Under the pieces are notes generated by a model. It saw only the letters and a list, made by a program, of their open reading frames with translations, did no database searches and was not told the DNA's origin. Shown here piece after piece: positions 43,017 to 52,623 of a DNA stretch of 64,000 nucleotides. Numbering within the stretch: position 1 is the first letter of the stretch; every line of letters starts with the position of its first letter. Made by a program: the position numbers and the translations under genes. This stretch comes from Bacillus gaemokensis (GTDB taxonomy: Bacteria > Bacillota > Bacilli > Bacillales > Bacillaceae_G): positions 151,158 through 215,157 of the forward strand of contig NZ_LTAQ01000069.1 of NCBI RefSeq assembly GCF_001590835.1, given 5' to 3'.

Positions 43017-44791
43017 TGCTTTGGAGAAGTGTAGTAGGAAAGTTATGGATGACCATATTACTTCTTGTTTCATTTGTTCTTGGCTTTGTTGCTATCCTAC
43101 TCTCACAGTTTTTTGAAAACTATTATGTAGAAATGAGTGAAACGAGGCTCACAAAAGTAGCGACGAGCGTTACAGAGTTAATTGAGGCAGGGGCAGATAA
43201 AAAAACGATTCAGAATGTCGCATATAAGTTTACTGACCCACTCTCGCGAATTGTGATTGTAGAAAATGGAAATGAAGTTTCTTCTTCTTCGAAACAAGAA
43301 GGGTTGGTAACTCTTACGATAGATGATTTGAAAAAAGATAAAGAGTTAGCAGCTGTTTTTATTGATAAAAAAGAAAATAAAGATAAGATTAGAAAAGTGT
43401 CTGATGGGAAAACGAAACAAAATTCCGAAAATGATATTATGATAGTGGGTAAACCACTTCAATCATCAAATCAGGGCGCGGTATTTGTATATCAGTCATT
43501 ACAAGTTCCGAGACAGGGAATGGAACAAGCGACAGATTTTATTTTTCTATCAGCAGGAATTGCGATTATTTTAACAACATTCTTCGCCTTTTTCTTATCG
43601 ACACGAATTACAGCGCCGCTTCGTAAAATGCGTGAGGTAGCCTTTGAGGTAGCAAGAGGTAAATTTGATACGAAAGCACCGATGGTTTCTCAAGATGAAA
43701 TAGGAGAGCTAGCAACGGCTTTAAATCAAATGGGAAAGCAATTAAAGTTTAATATGAATGCTTTGCAGCAAGAAAAAGAACAGCTTTCTAGTATTTTAAG
43801 TAGTATGGCAGATGGTGTTGTTACGCTAAATCAAGAGTGTGAAGTTGTTGTAATTAATCCGCCAGCAGAACATTTCTTACAAGTTTGGCAAGAAGAAAAA
43901 GAGTTGGAGTTAAGTAGGAATTTACCTCCTGAACTTGTTGAGTTGTTCCACCTTGTAGTAGAAAGTGAACAACAGCAAGTTATTGAAATTAATTTACAAA
44001 AGGGTAATTATGTTGTACTTATGACACCGTTATATAATCAAACGAAAATACGTGGTGCTGTGGCAGTCCTTCGAGATATGACAGAAGAACGTCGTCTTGA
44101 AAAAATGCGTAAAGACTTTATTGCAAATGTTTCACATGAACTGCGCACACCGATGGTAATGCTACAAGGGTATAGTGAGGCAATTTTAGATGATATTGTT
44201 CAAACGAAAGAAGAAATAAATGAATTTGTGCAAATTATTTATGATGAGTCTGTTCGTTTAGGACGTCTTGTAAATGAATTGCTTGATTTAGCTCGTATGG
44301 AAAGTGGACATGTGGAATTACATATATCCGAAGTTGATATTCATCCGTTTGTTGAGAAAATCGGTCGTAAATTCCAAGGAATTGCAAAAGATAAAGATGT
44401 ACAGTTAACAGTTGACTTCCGTAATCAGGTGGAACAACATCCGTTTGATCCAGACCGTATGGAACAAGTGTTAACGAACTTAATTGATAATGCGATCCGT
44501 CATACAAATGCAGGTGGGCATGTTCAACTTGCGATTGATACGAAAAATAATGGTCTTGTTTTTGAAGTGAAAGATTCAGGGGCTGGTATTCCTGAAGAAG
44601 ATATCCCATTCCTGTTTGATCGTTTCTACAAAGCGGATAAAGCAAGAACACGCGGTAAAACAGGTGGGACTGGTTTAGGTCTTGCGATTGCTAAAAATAT
44701 TGTTCAAGGTCATGAGGGGAAAGTCTCTATATCGAGCGTTGTTGGAGAAGGGACAATATTCTCTGTGTATTTACCAGATCGCTCACTTTAA
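43016..44791 (+). CDS. resE: ResE, membrane sensor histidine kinase
   Basis: This 591-residue kinase has two membrane helices (about 10-30 and 175-200) around an extracellular domain. A HAMP domain follows, then a PAS domain (SSILSSMADGVVTLNQECE), HisKA with phospho-acceptor His374 in NVSHELRTPMVMLQGYSE, and HATPase (NLIDNAIRHT, TGGTGLGLAIAKNI). It senses oxygen limitation or NO through the PAS domain and phosphorylates ResD. Its start overlaps the resD stop (TGATG). No terminator is evident right after it. Confidence 0.94.
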   Translation: MLWRSVVGKLWMTILLLVSFVLGFVAILLSQFFENYYVEMSETRLTKVATSVTELIEAGADKKTIQNVAYKFTDPLSRIVIVENGNEVSSSSKQEGLVTLTIDDLKKDKELAAVFIDKKENKDKIRKVSDGKTKQNSENDIMIVGKPLQSSNQGAVFVYQSLQVPRQGMEQATDFIFLSAGIAIILTTFFAFFLSTRITAPLRKMREVAFEVARGKFDTKAPMVSQDEIGELATALNQMGKQLKFNMNALQQEKEQLSSILSSMADGVVTLNQECEVVVINPPAEHFLQVWQEEKELELSRNLPPELVELFHLVVESEQQQVIEINLQKGNYVVLMTPLYNQTKIRGAVAVLRDMTEERRLEKMRKDFIANVSHELRTPMVMLQGYSEAILDDIVQTKEEINEFVQIIYDESVRLGRLVNELLDLARMESGHVELHISEVDIHPFVEKIGRKFQGIAKDKDVQLTVDFRNQVEQHPFDPDRMEQVLTNLIDNAIRHTNAGGHVQLAIDTKNNGLVFEVKDSGAGIPEEDIPFLFDRFYKADKARTRGKTGGTGLGLAIAKNIVQGHEGKVSISSVVGEGTIFSVYLPDRSL

Positions 44792-45032
44792 ATATGCTTG
44801 TTGATCATAAATACATTGCTGTTTGTAATCAATACATACAAAAGTTCTAATGTTTTTTATTCTTTTTGAGTGAATAGCAGTTTCTCAAGTGAATAAAGAA
44901 TAGTAGAGCTTTTGTTTTATTTTCTTCATTTAGAGGGGGACAGCTCATTCTGATTGAATAGAATATAACATCCTACATGGAATCGGAATCATAGGGTAAT
45001 AAATGAAAATGAAAAAAAGGGGTGTAAGATAG

Positions 45033-45614
45033 TTGAAGTTATATACGAAAACAGGAGATAAAGGACAAACGAGTGTTATTGGCGGCCGAGTTGATAAAAA
45101 TCATATCCGTGTTGAAGCATATGGAACAATTGATGAGCTGAATTCTCATATCGGGTATGCAATGACTATGCTACAAGATGAATGTTTCCATGACATTTAT
45201 AATGAACTTGAAAACATTCAACATGAATTGTTTGATTGCGGTGGAGATTTAGCAATGGTACAGCAAAAAAATCCATATAAAGTAAATGAAGAAATGGTCA
45301 TATATTTAGAAGAACGAATTGATAATTATGTAGAAGAAGCACCTCCTTTAGAACGCTTTATTTTGCCTGGAGGGAGCAGGGCGTCTGCTATCATTCATGT
45401 TGCTCGTACAGTAACAAGAAGAGCTGAGCGATGTATTGTAACTTTAGGGAAACAAGAGGAAACGAATGCAATTGTATTACGATATGTGAATCGACTATCC
45501 GATTATTTATTTGCAATTGCTAGGGTTATAAATGCTCGTCTTAAAGTGAAAGATGTTGAATATAAACGTAGTGCACTTGTTTTTCGTGATAAACAAGAGA
45601 AGGAAGTGGAGTAG
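45033..45614 (+). CDS. yvqK: PduO-type cob(I)yrinic acid a,c-diamide adenosyltransferase
   Basis: This 193-residue enzyme transfers adenosyl from ATP to cob(I)alamin. It has the PduO motifs LYTKTGDKGQTSVIGG at the N-terminus, EAYGTIDELNSHIGYA, and ARTVTRRAERCIV plus YVNRLSDYLFAIAR at the C-terminus. The start is a TTG after AAGGGGTG, seven bases upstream. No cobalamin riboswitch is seen in the 241-bp leader. It is monocistronic and ends in a terminator. Confidence 0.93.
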   Translation: MKLYTKTGDKGQTSVIGGRVDKNHIRVEAYGTIDELNSHIGYAMTMLQDECFHDIYNELENIQHELFDCGGDLAMVQQKNPYKVNEEMVIYLEERIDNYVEEAPPLERFILPGGSRASAIIHVARTVTRRAERCIVTLGKQEETNAIVLRYVNRLSDYLFAIARVINARLKVKDVEYKRSALVFRDKQEKEVE

Positions 45615-45631
45615 TTCCGCTTCTTTTTTTG
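45604..45631 (+). terminator. Terminator after the adenosyltransferase gene
   Basis: The GAAGTGGA ... TTCCGCTTC stem (one G-U) is followed by seven T residues and overlaps the stop codon. Confidence 0.85.
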
Positions 45632-45698
45632 TATACTTTTTTCCGTAATATACCACAATAGAGAAAGTGCCAGGGTAATTTAAAAACGGAGGATGTAT

Positions 45699-46313
45699 AT
45701 GAAAGGTTTAAATATCGGAATACTCGTCTTTGGGTTGTTGTTTCTATCTCAAGTATCTGTTTATGCTGAAGAGGAGAGATGGACATGGCCTGTTGAGGGG
45801 AGGATTAGTGATTATTTTGGAACAAGACATGGGAAACATTATGGAATCGATATAGCTGCCTCGATCGGAACACCGGTTGCGGCAATTCGAGGTGGTACGG
45901 TAACAAAATCTTATTTTTCAAATAGTTACGGCCATGTTGTATTTATTAAACATGGAGAATATGAGGCTGTTTATGCTCATTTGAATAAGAGATATGTAGT
46001 TCAAGGAACTCGAGTTGGGAGAGGAGAAGTAATTGGTGAAGTAGGAAACACAGGCGAATCGCGGGGGGCGCATCTGCATTTAGAAGTCCATCAAGGTCGT
46101 TGGACAATTGAGAAAAGATATGCAATGAATCCATTGCTTGTCTTACATGAGGAAAAAAACGAAGTAGCTTCAGCGTCAATATATGTTGTACAAAAAGGGG
46201 ACACGCTTATTAGTATTGCACGTAAGTTTGGTACAACAGTTGATGAAATAAAAGTAAAAAATGCTTTGCAAAAAGAGAAAATTTATCCAAATCAAAAATT
46301 GTATATAAATTAA
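45699..46313 (+). CDS. Secreted M23 peptidase with C-terminal LysM domain
   Basis: This 204-residue exported protein has a signal peptide (residues 1-23, ending VYAEE). The LytM-type M23 domain has zinc ligands in HYGIDIAA and the HLHLEVH motif near residues 120-126. A C-terminal LysM wall-binding repeat follows (YVVQKGDTLISIARKFG ... YPNQKLYIN). It should cleave peptidoglycan stem peptides at the wall. The ATG at 45699 is six bases after GGAGG; an ATG two codons earlier is too close to it. Confidence 0.9.
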   Translation: MKGLNIGILVFGLLFLSQVSVYAEEERWTWPVEGRISDYFGTRHGKHYGIDIAASIGTPVAAIRGGTVTKSYFSNSYGHVVFIKHGEYEAVYAHLNKRYVVQGTRVGRGEVIGEVGNTGESRGAHLHLEVHQGRWTIEKRYAMNPLLVLHEEKNEVASASIYVVQKGDTLISIARKFGTTVDEIKVKNALQKEKIYPNQKLYIN

Positions 46314-46343
46314 AAAAAGAGCCAGTAGCACTAGCTCTTTTTT
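46314..46343. terminator. Bidirectional terminator
   Basis: AAAAAGAGC ... GCTCTTTTTT lies between the M23 gene and the convergent membrane protein gene. Confidence 0.85.
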
Positions 46344-47028
46344 ACCAAAAAATAAAGACACATATAAATCCAGAAATGGCTAAATAGCTATAATAATAAA
46401 AAACTTTTGCTCTCGTTTTTTCTGTCGTTCGAAATAATACAATAGTTGGTTCGATTAAACCGATTGTAAAGCATAGTAGTCCAAGGAGCATACAACCGAT
46501 AGAAAAAGAATACAAGGCAACTTGTGCTTGCTGAAATGGAAGTAACCATTTTAATAAAAAGGCAATAAGTGCGGTATAACAAATGCTACCAATGTATTTG
46601 TTTAATATTGTATTAGAACGAAAACCAGGAAGCTTTTTCAAAAAGGATCGGGAAACAATCTCTATTTGTAGAGATGTATGTTCTTCGATTATTTGTTGAG
46701 CTTCTTTTCCTTTGTGAAAAAGGGAGAGAATCCAGTTGCGCTTTCCTTGGAAAACGAATTGTGAAGTTGTTAAATAGTGATCGATTTTCACTTTATCCCA
46801 ACTCTTCCATGTATGACGCTCGCATAGCTTTAGTTTGCTTTCTGTTGTTTTATCATACTGATAAATGCTAATTCCCTCTTTATCAAAAGTAGCATAGTAT
46901 GTTTCACTTGAAAATGTGCCTAAATCGATTGGACAGCAGAAAAGTAACTCTTTTTTTAAATAAAAGTATTCTTTTCGTAAGTTTTTTTTCATTGTCTCTT
47001 GAATAGAGTGTCTTTTTTCTTTCTTCAT
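46342..47028 (-). CDS. Hypothetical membrane protein, 228 aa
   Basis: The protein has a soluble N-terminal domain of about 140 residues with a PH-like strand pattern (GTFSSETYYATFDKEGISIY in part, RNWILSLFHKGKEAQQII). Three membrane helices follow (around 145-165, 170-192 and 208-226). The start follows GGAGG six bases before the ATG. It is a lone gene. I do not recognise the family. Confidence 0.75.
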   Translation of the reverse strand: MKKEKRHSIQETMKKNLRKEYFYLKKELLFCCPIDLGTFSSETYYATFDKEGISIYQYDKTTESKLKLCERHTWKSWDKVKIDHYLTTSQFVFQGKRNWILSLFHKGKEAQQIIEEHTSLQIEIVSRSFLKKLPGFRSNTILNKYIGSICYTALIAFLLKWLLPFQQAQVALYSFSIGCMLLGLLCFTIGLIEPTIVLFRTTEKTRAKVFYYYSYLAISGFICVFIFW

Positions 47029-47232
47029 GACATTTCCTCCATATTAAGAAAATGCTCTTATCTTAACAATTCAATATCTTATCACTTTTTTCTAGGGATG
47101 ACTAGGGAATTGCGCAGGAAAAAAGTAAGATTGTAAAAAATATGGGTTTAATTATAAAATAATTGCGCTTTATTTTTTATTGAAAGTGAAATAAGTAAAC
47201 AACTTATTTTTAATAAGTTACAATCTTTTTTA

Positions 47233-47261
47233 TTCACAACTGTATAATGTTGTTGTATAAT
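47233..47261 (+). promoter_or_regulatory. Promoter of the FMN riboswitch and ribU
   Basis: TTCACA (47233-47238), 17-bp spacer, TATAAT (47256-47261), about 20 bp before the riboswitch aptamer. A second TATAAT lies ten bases upstream. Confidence 0.65.
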
Positions 47262-47285
47262 GATGGAGAAAATAGAATATCGGTC

Positions 47286-47508
47286 TATCTTCGGGGCAGG
47301 GTGAAAATCCCGACCGGCGGTGATGAACAATGCTTTTTTGTTCTAAGCCCGCGAGCCGTTAAGGCAGGATTTGGTGTGATTCCAAAGCCGACAGTACAGT
47401 CTGGATGGGAGAAGATGGAGGTTCAAGCGTTCAAAAAAGATAAGTATTTGAACGTCTGTTTGATGTGCCTAAAATTCTCCCTTTGTGTAATACGCAAAGG
47501 GTTTTTTT
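47286..47508 (+). promoter_or_regulatory. FMN riboswitch (RFN element) with terminator
   Basis: The aptamer shows the conserved blocks in order: TCTTCGGGGCAGGGTGAAA, TCCCGACCGGCGGT, AGCCCGCGAGC, GGTGTGATTCCAAAGCCGAC and AGTCTGGATGGGAGAAGATGG, spanning about 47286-47420. The expression platform ends in CCCTTTGTGT-aat-ACGCAAAGGG with seven T residues (47479-47508). FMN binding should terminate transcription before ribU. Confidence 0.96.
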
Positions 47509-47583
47509 CGTGTCATAAACAAATAGGCATAGCAGAACCTTTCCACTTTCCATGAGATGATCGATGGAAAAGGAGAGAGAACG

Positions 47584-48162
47584 ATGAAACAAAAGAAAAG
47601 TGTAGTACAAATGGTGAGCGTAGCAATGCTGAGTAGTATTGCGTATTTGCTTATGATGTTGGATTTCCCATTCCCAGGGCTTCCACCATTTTTGAAAATT
47701 GATTTTAGTGATGTGCCAGCTTTAATCGCAGCGATTATTTTTAGTCCAGTTGCAGGTGTGATTGTAGAAGGGATAAAGAATATTCTTCACTATGGGATTC
47801 AAGGTAGTTTAACGGGAGTCCCAGTGGGAGAAGTAGCAAACTTTATTGCCGGGTGCCTATTTATTGGTCCAGCAGCCTTCTTATTTCGGAAGTATCGTAC
47901 AGTAAAAAGTTTAACGACAGGATTAATGCTAGGGACGATTACGATGGCATTAATTATGAGTGTGTTAAATTATTTCATCATTTTACCAGCTTACACTTGG
48001 TTTTTAAATTCACCCGCTATGTCTAGTGATGGTATGCGCCAAATGATTGTAACCGCGATTTTGCCGTTTAATTTAATTAAAGGAATTGTTGTAACAGTTG
48101 TGTTTGTAGCGCTGTTTTCACGTTTAAAAGTATGGGTATTTGCAAAAATGAAAAATGCATAG
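47584..48162 (+). CDS. ribU: RibU, riboflavin-specific ECF transporter substrate-binding protein
   Basis: This 192-residue protein of six membrane helices is the S-component for riboflavin uptake. It has the helix-1 pattern VSVAMLSSIAYLLMMLDFPFPG, then FLKIDFSDVPALIAAIIFSPVAG (in pieces) and GVPVGEVANFIAG. It works with the shared EcfAA'T energising module encoded elsewhere. The FMN riboswitch upstream confirms the substrate. The ATG at 47584 follows AAAGGAGAGAG; an earlier in-frame ATG lacks a site. Confidence 0.94.
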   Translation: MKQKKSVVQMVSVAMLSSIAYLLMMLDFPFPGLPPFLKIDFSDVPALIAAIIFSPVAGVIVEGIKNILHYGIQGSLTGVPVGEVANFIAGCLFIGPAAFLFRKYRTVKSLTTGLMLGTITMALIMSVLNYFIILPAYTWFLNSPAMSSDGMRQMIVTAILPFNLIKGIVVTVVFVALFSRLKVWVFAKMKNA

Positions 48163-48228
48163 AAATTTTGGCCATCGGAGGTAAATATACTGCTGATGGC
48201 TTTTTAAATTGTAAGTTAGATGCATAAC

Positions 48229-48264
48229 AAAAAATCCCCCTCATGAAAATGAGGGGGATTTTTT
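48229..48264. terminator. Bidirectional terminator between ribU and fer
   Basis: AAAAATCCCCCTCAT-gaaa-ATGAGGGGGATTTTT is a perfect 15-bp stem with T-runs on both strands. Confidence 0.95.
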
Positions 48265-48280
48265 GAAGTTAATAAAAAGA

Positions 48281-48586
<306 letters not shown>

Positions 48587-48625
48587 TTATTGTAAAACGG
48601 TTTTTCAAACTTTTCAACATAAAAT

Positions 48626-48658
48626 TATAATGATAATGCTTATCAATTAGAGTGTCAA
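48626..48658 (-). promoter_or_regulatory. Ferredoxin promoter overlapped by a Fur-like box
   Basis: On the minus strand TTGACA (48653-48658), a 17-bp spacer and TATCAT (48630-48635) form a strong promoter, about 95 bp upstream of fer. TATAATGATAATGCTTATC at 48626-48644 matches the 19-bp Fur consensus in 16 positions and covers the -10. The rest of the 349-bp gap to 48879 shows no gene. Confidence 0.7.
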
Positions 48659-48878
48659 CGTTTTTCTGATTTATTTCACAAGATTTTCAAAATGCCTAAA
48701 TGCTGAGCAGTTTGATACAATAGTAAATAGAGAACAAAATGATTCTGAGTTAGTTTTGGGTTCCTAATGAGAATCATGTCTACAAATCGACAGTTATTAT
48801 CTACTATTTGTTTGGGTTCTTCATAAAAATGAGGTGAACAAATAGGAAGATGCATACCATTGAAAGGTAGGAGCGGTG

Positions 48879-49940
48879 ATGCAGTTACAATATACTTTAT
48901 TATATTGTTTAAAACAATTGAATGGTGAAAGAACCGTTTCTTCCATTTACTATCTTCTAAAAGGAAAACGCTCTTCGCAAACGTTACAAGATGGAAATAT
49001 GTTTCAAATTTCTTTTCTGTTTGGAATATATAAATCATTAACAAGGTCGGATTATAATAAAGAAATTGAGCATGTTTTACGTGCAGAATGGATTCAGCTT
49101 GTACATGATAATACGTATGTTTTAACTGATACTGGGGAGAAGCAATTAAATGATTGGAAAGAAACATTAGCCTTTCCGCTACATTTACATGGTTTGCATT
49201 ATGGTGACCTTGGTCAAAGTTTTTGGAAGCGGCTATCATTAATTATTCAAACAGTGTCAAATTTGCAACAACAAAATGCGAAATTTATTCCGATTCAACA
49301 AGATATGGAAGTAACGATGTGGGTCAAACAGTTTCTCATCGGATTACCATACGTAAGGAGTCAACTTGCGGAAAAATTATGGGATGAGATGCATAAGCTA
49401 TTAAAAGGTGTGAACCCCGTAGAAGCAACGATTCTTACTTATCGTTTAACTGGATATGAACGGATTGGATATACATTGCAGCAACTTGCGGAAATTACAA
49501 AGCAAGATGTGTTCCGCGTACATCTTTTATTTTGGGGTACGATCCATTTCTTTATTCAAGCCGTTCGAGAGAAGGAGAAGGAATTTCCGCTAATAACAAA
49601 GATTATTTCTTATCCGAACGAAAGAGAAGATTTATTTAGCTTATCAACGAAGAAAACATATCAACTTTGGAAACGTGGGCTTTCTTTAGAAGAAATTGCA
49701 ACAATTCGAAATTTAAAGAGTGCAACGATAGAAGATCATTTTGTTGAAATCGCATTACGAGAAAGAGAGTTTTCTATTGAAATGTTTATGGAAAAGCAGA
49801 AGATAGAGCACGTGCAGTATGTTATTGAAACATTGCAAACGCGCAAGTTACGTGTATTAAAGCAAGAAGTAGGAAAAGCAGTTTCTTATTTTGAAATTCG
49901 TCTTGTATTAGCGCGGATGGAGGTTGTAAATGAGAATTGA
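48879..49940 (+). CDS. ypbB: YpbB-like protein with C-terminal helix-turn-helix
   Basis: This 353-residue soluble protein is mostly helical, with a C-terminal winged/HTH segment (LWKRGLSLEEIATIRNLKSATIEDHFVEIALRE in two helices) similar to the domain found at the end of RecQ helicases. B. subtilis ypbB likewise lies directly upstream of a recQ-like gene. The ATG at 48879 follows TAGGAG. Its 3' end overlaps recQ by 11 bp, so the two proteins probably act together as helicase and accessory domain. The role is otherwise unknown. Confidence 0.85.
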   Translation: MQLQYTLLYCLKQLNGERTVSSIYYLLKGKRSSQTLQDGNMFQISFLFGIYKSLTRSDYNKEIEHVLRAEWIQLVHDNTYVLTDTGEKQLNDWKETLAFPLHLHGLHYGDLGQSFWKRLSLIIQTVSNLQQQNAKFIPIQQDMEVTMWVKQFLIGLPYVRSQLAEKLWDEMHKLLKGVNPVEATILTYRLTGYERIGYTLQQLAEITKQDVFRVHLLFWGTIHFFIQAVREKEKEFPLITKIISYPNEREDLFSLSTKKTYQLWKRGLSLEEIATIRNLKSATIEDHFVEIALREREFSIEMFMEKQKIEHVQYVIETLQTRKLRVLKQEVGKAVSYFEIRLVLARMEVVNEN

Positions 49941-51477
49941 GGATTATTTATATAAAAGGTTCGGTTATCATGAATTTCGTCAAGGACAAAAAGAGGTGAT
50001 TGAAGATTTATTGCAAGGGAAAAATGTTGTAGCAATGCTTCCGACTGGGAGAGGGAAATCAATGTGTTATCAGCTACCTGGCCTCATGCAAGATGGAACT
50101 GTATTAATTGTTTCCCCGTTGTTATCGTTAATGGAAGATCAAGTTACACAGCTCAAATATGTGGTGAAAAATCGTGTGATTGCGTTTAATAGTTTCAGGA
50201 CATTAGGTGAAAAAAAGGAGGCAATGAAAAGATTATCATCTTATAAGTTTGTCTTCGTTTCCCCTGAAATGTTGCAATCGGATTTATTGGTAAGAGAATT
50301 AAAAAAAATTCATATTTCGCTATTTGTTGTAGATGAAGCCCACTGTATTTCACAATGGGGTTATGATTTTCGAACTGACTATAAAAAACTAGATCAAGTT
50401 ATTGCGAGTATCGGACATCCGCCTGTATTGGCACTAACCGCTACTGCAACTAAAGAAGTATTGCAAGATATTATAGAAAGCCTAAAGCTTACGAATGTAG
50501 TGCAGCATTTGTATTCAATTGACCGTCCGAATATTGCAATGGAAGTACAATTTGTTCAAACGATTGAAGAAAAAAAGGAATCGCTTCTTTCTTATATTAC
50601 TTATTTACAAGGTCCAGGGATTATTTATTGCTCTAGTAGAGCGTGGACGGAGCGCTTAACGGAATACTTAAGGAGTAAAGGTGTAACGGACGTTGCCTTT
50701 TATCATGGAGGAATGGAGCATGAAGAAAGGATGTTGATTCAGCAACAATTTATGAATGATCAGTTGCAGCTCGTTATTTGTACAAGTGCTTTTGGGATGG
50801 GCGTAAATAAACCGAATACAAGGTATATTATCCATTTTCATTATCCAACAAATATTGCCTCCTATTTACAGGAGATTGGTCGAGCTGGAAGGGATGGAGA
50901 AGCGAGTATCGCGCTTTTGTTATGTAGTCCATTAGATCATGACTTGCCAATTTCTATCATTGAGGATGAATTACCAAATAAACAACAAATTCAATTTTTA
51001 TTTTCTTTATTACAAGAAAGAATGCTTCAAACGCAAGTGTTATCAATAGAAGATGTGGAAGGAATTTGTTATAATGCAGCAAGATTTAGTGAGCAACATT
51101 GGCGCTTTGTACGTTACCATTTAGAAAAGATGAAAATCATACAACAGAGGAAACTCATGATGGGATCTTTGTCAGATGAGATTATGCAAAAGTTAATATT
51201 GGAAGTGGAAGGACGTCTCCGTAGTAAGTATAGTCAATTAGAAAATATGAGAGCGTGGTTACAATTTCAAGGGTGCAAAAGAGAACGGTTATTACATCAA
51301 TTTGGCTACAGGAAAGAAGTTGAGATAAAAAACTGTTGTGACTACTGTGGTATTACAAAAGAAGATTATAAAAAAAGACGAGCAAGACAATCTGTTTTCG
51401 ACTATAATTGGGAAACAGAGTTACAATCGCTCTTTGGTATGGAAGAACGGAGGAATGATGGATATTCAAAGGCGTAG
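49930..51477 (+). CDS. recQ: RecQ-family ATP-dependent DNA helicase (RecS-like)
   Basis: This 515-residue helicase has MLPTGRGKSMCYQLPG (Walker A), VDEAHCISQWGYDFR (motif II and the aromatic-rich loop), LTATAT (motif III), IIYCSSR, FYHGGM, TSAFGMGVNKPNTR and QEIGRAGRDG (motif VI). A C-terminal zinc-binding region has cysteines in FQGCKRE and CCDYCGI. It lacks the HRDC domain; that matches the short RecS type of B. subtilis. It unwinds DNA 3' to 5' during repair. It overlaps ypbB at the start and contains the ypbD start near its end. Confidence 0.93.
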   Translation: MRIEDYLYKRFGYHEFRQGQKEVIEDLLQGKNVVAMLPTGRGKSMCYQLPGLMQDGTVLIVSPLLSLMEDQVTQLKYVVKNRVIAFNSFRTLGEKKEAMKRLSSYKFVFVSPEMLQSDLLVRELKKIHISLFVVDEAHCISQWGYDFRTDYKKLDQVIASIGHPPVLALTATATKEVLQDIIESLKLTNVVQHLYSIDRPNIAMEVQFVQTIEEKKESLLSYITYLQGPGIIYCSSRAWTERLTEYLRSKGVTDVAFYHGGMEHEERMLIQQQFMNDQLQLVICTSAFGMGVNKPNTRYIIHFHYPTNIASYLQEIGRAGRDGEASIALLLCSPLDHDLPISIIEDELPNKQQIQFLFSLLQERMLQTQVLSIEDVEGICYNAARFSEQHWRFVRYHLEKMKIIQQRKLMMGSLSDEIMQKLILEVEGRLRSKYSQLENMRAWLQFQGCKRERLLHQFGYRKEVEIKNCCDYCGITKEDYKKRRARQSVFDYNWETELQSLFGMEERRNDGYSKA

Positions 51478-52021
51478 TATTGAAGGCATGAGTCCGAAAG
51501 AAATACGACTTAACCTCTATATAACACAATTAATAATTATAGGTGTTGGTTGTTTACTAGCATATATATTATTTCCAAATAAGGATGAATTTTATAATTT
51601 GTGGAAATGGGAGCCGATTTCCATTCTTGTAATAGGAAGTGGGATAGCTTGTAGTATTGTCTTACTAGATTATCTTGCCATGCAGGTGTTGCCAGAATCT
51701 TGGTTCGATGATGGGGGTATTAATGATCGAATGTTCCGGGGGATTTCTGTCATGCATCTACTAGTTATTACATTTGCTATTGGTTTTGCTGAAGAACTTT
51801 TATTTCGGGGGGTACTACAGACTCACTTTGGACTTGTAATTGCGAGCGTTATTTTTGCTGTTTTACATATTCGATATATAATGAAGCCATTTTTATTTTG
51901 TTTTGTATGTATGATTAGCTTTGTGTTTGGATATGTATTTCAATGGACAGGGAATTTATTTATAACAATCTTTGCACATTTTCTTGTTGATTTTATAATG
52001 GGACTTCAATTGAGAAAATAA
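51458..52021 (+). CDS. ypbD: YpbD-like CPBP (CAAX/Abi) membrane protease
   Basis: This 187-residue membrane protein has about five helices and the Abi/CPBP motifs: EELLFRGVLQ (glutamates and arginine of motif 1), the histidine of AVLHIRY and HFLVDF (motif 3). Such proteins are intramembrane glutamic proteases. The ATG at 51458 is four bases after ACGGAGG; it lies inside the last codons of recQ in another frame, implying coupled translation. The target is unknown. Confidence 0.88.
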   Translation: MDIQRRSIEGMSPKEIRLNLYITQLIIIGVGCLLAYILFPNKDEFYNLWKWEPISILVIGSGIACSIVLLDYLAMQVLPESWFDDGGINDRMFRGISVMHLLVITFAIGFAEELLFRGVLQTHFGLVIASVIFAVLHIRYIMKPFLFCFVCMISFVFGYVFQWTGNLFITIFAHFLVDFIMGLQLRK

Positions 52022-52043
52022 ATGGAAGGTGGTGGTGAACAGC

Positions 52044-52508
52044 ATGAGGAAACAGATTCCTGATTTTGAAGAAGAGTTGGAAGAAGAGCAAACAGACGAA
52101 GGTTTACCGCCGCGTAGTGAGGTTCATAGGAATAAAGAAAAAAAAGAATCAAAATTTAAGATTAACCACTTTTTTGTTCGAGTATTAACGGTGCTATTTG
52201 TTTTGTTACCACTTTGTATCCTATGGTATACAGATAAGTATATCGAGGTGAAAAGTGCGAAAGATAGTAATGAAGCCGGAAAAAGTGCGTTTGATGTAAT
52301 CTTTTTTGATTCGAATAAACAGGGAGAACAGAAACAACCTGAAACATTTGACACTCATATTGTAAAAGAAGGTGAGACTGTCGAAAGTATAGGGAAGGAC
52401 TACTTTCCTAATGAAGATGGAGCTACAATCATCAAAAAATATAATAATTTACAAGATGTTCAGTTAGAAGTAGGGCAGGAATTGAAGATTCCTATTAAAG
52501 CGAAATAA
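52044..52508 (+). CDS. ypbE: YpbE-like membrane protein with LysM domain
   Basis: This 154-residue protein has a charged cytoplasmic N-terminus (residues 1-42, rich in Glu), one membrane helix (about 44-63) and an extracellular C-terminal LysM-type repeat (HIVKEGETVESIGKDYFP ... VGQELKIPIKAK). It would tether the membrane to the wall. The start at 52044 follows AAGGTGGTG. It is 22 bp after ypbD in the same unit as recQ. Function is unknown. Confidence 0.85.
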   Translation: MRKQIPDFEEELEEEQTDEGLPPRSEVHRNKEKKESKFKINHFFVRVLTVLFVLLPLCILWYTDKYIEVKSAKDSNEAGKSAFDVIFFDSNKQGEQKQPETFDTHIVKEGETVESIGKDYFPNEDGATIIKKYNNLQDVQLEVGQELKIPIKAK

Positions 52509-52623
52509 ATATAGTAAAGTAATTGTTGTGACAATGAGAGAAATTTCCTGCAGTATATAGGATTTTTATAGAGATATGATTAGCTTTAATTATATTTTTT
52601 GAGAGGGAAGTTGAGAAGAAGAT

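Noticed and set aside
44792-45032. Possible cobalamin riboswitch before the PduO-type gene
   Set aside because: No B12-box or other conserved aptamer blocks are seen in the 241-bp leader.
48676-49239. A 187-codon open frame on the minus strand antisense to ypbB
   Set aside because: It overlaps a well-supported gene, its peptide is low in family-like features and rich in His/Tyr/Ile from antisense codons, and it has no ribosome site.
51338-51457. Upstream extension of the ypbD frame inside recQ
   Set aside because: It lacks a ribosome site and is an off-frame reading of the RecQ C-terminus; the start at 51458 has ACGGAGG.
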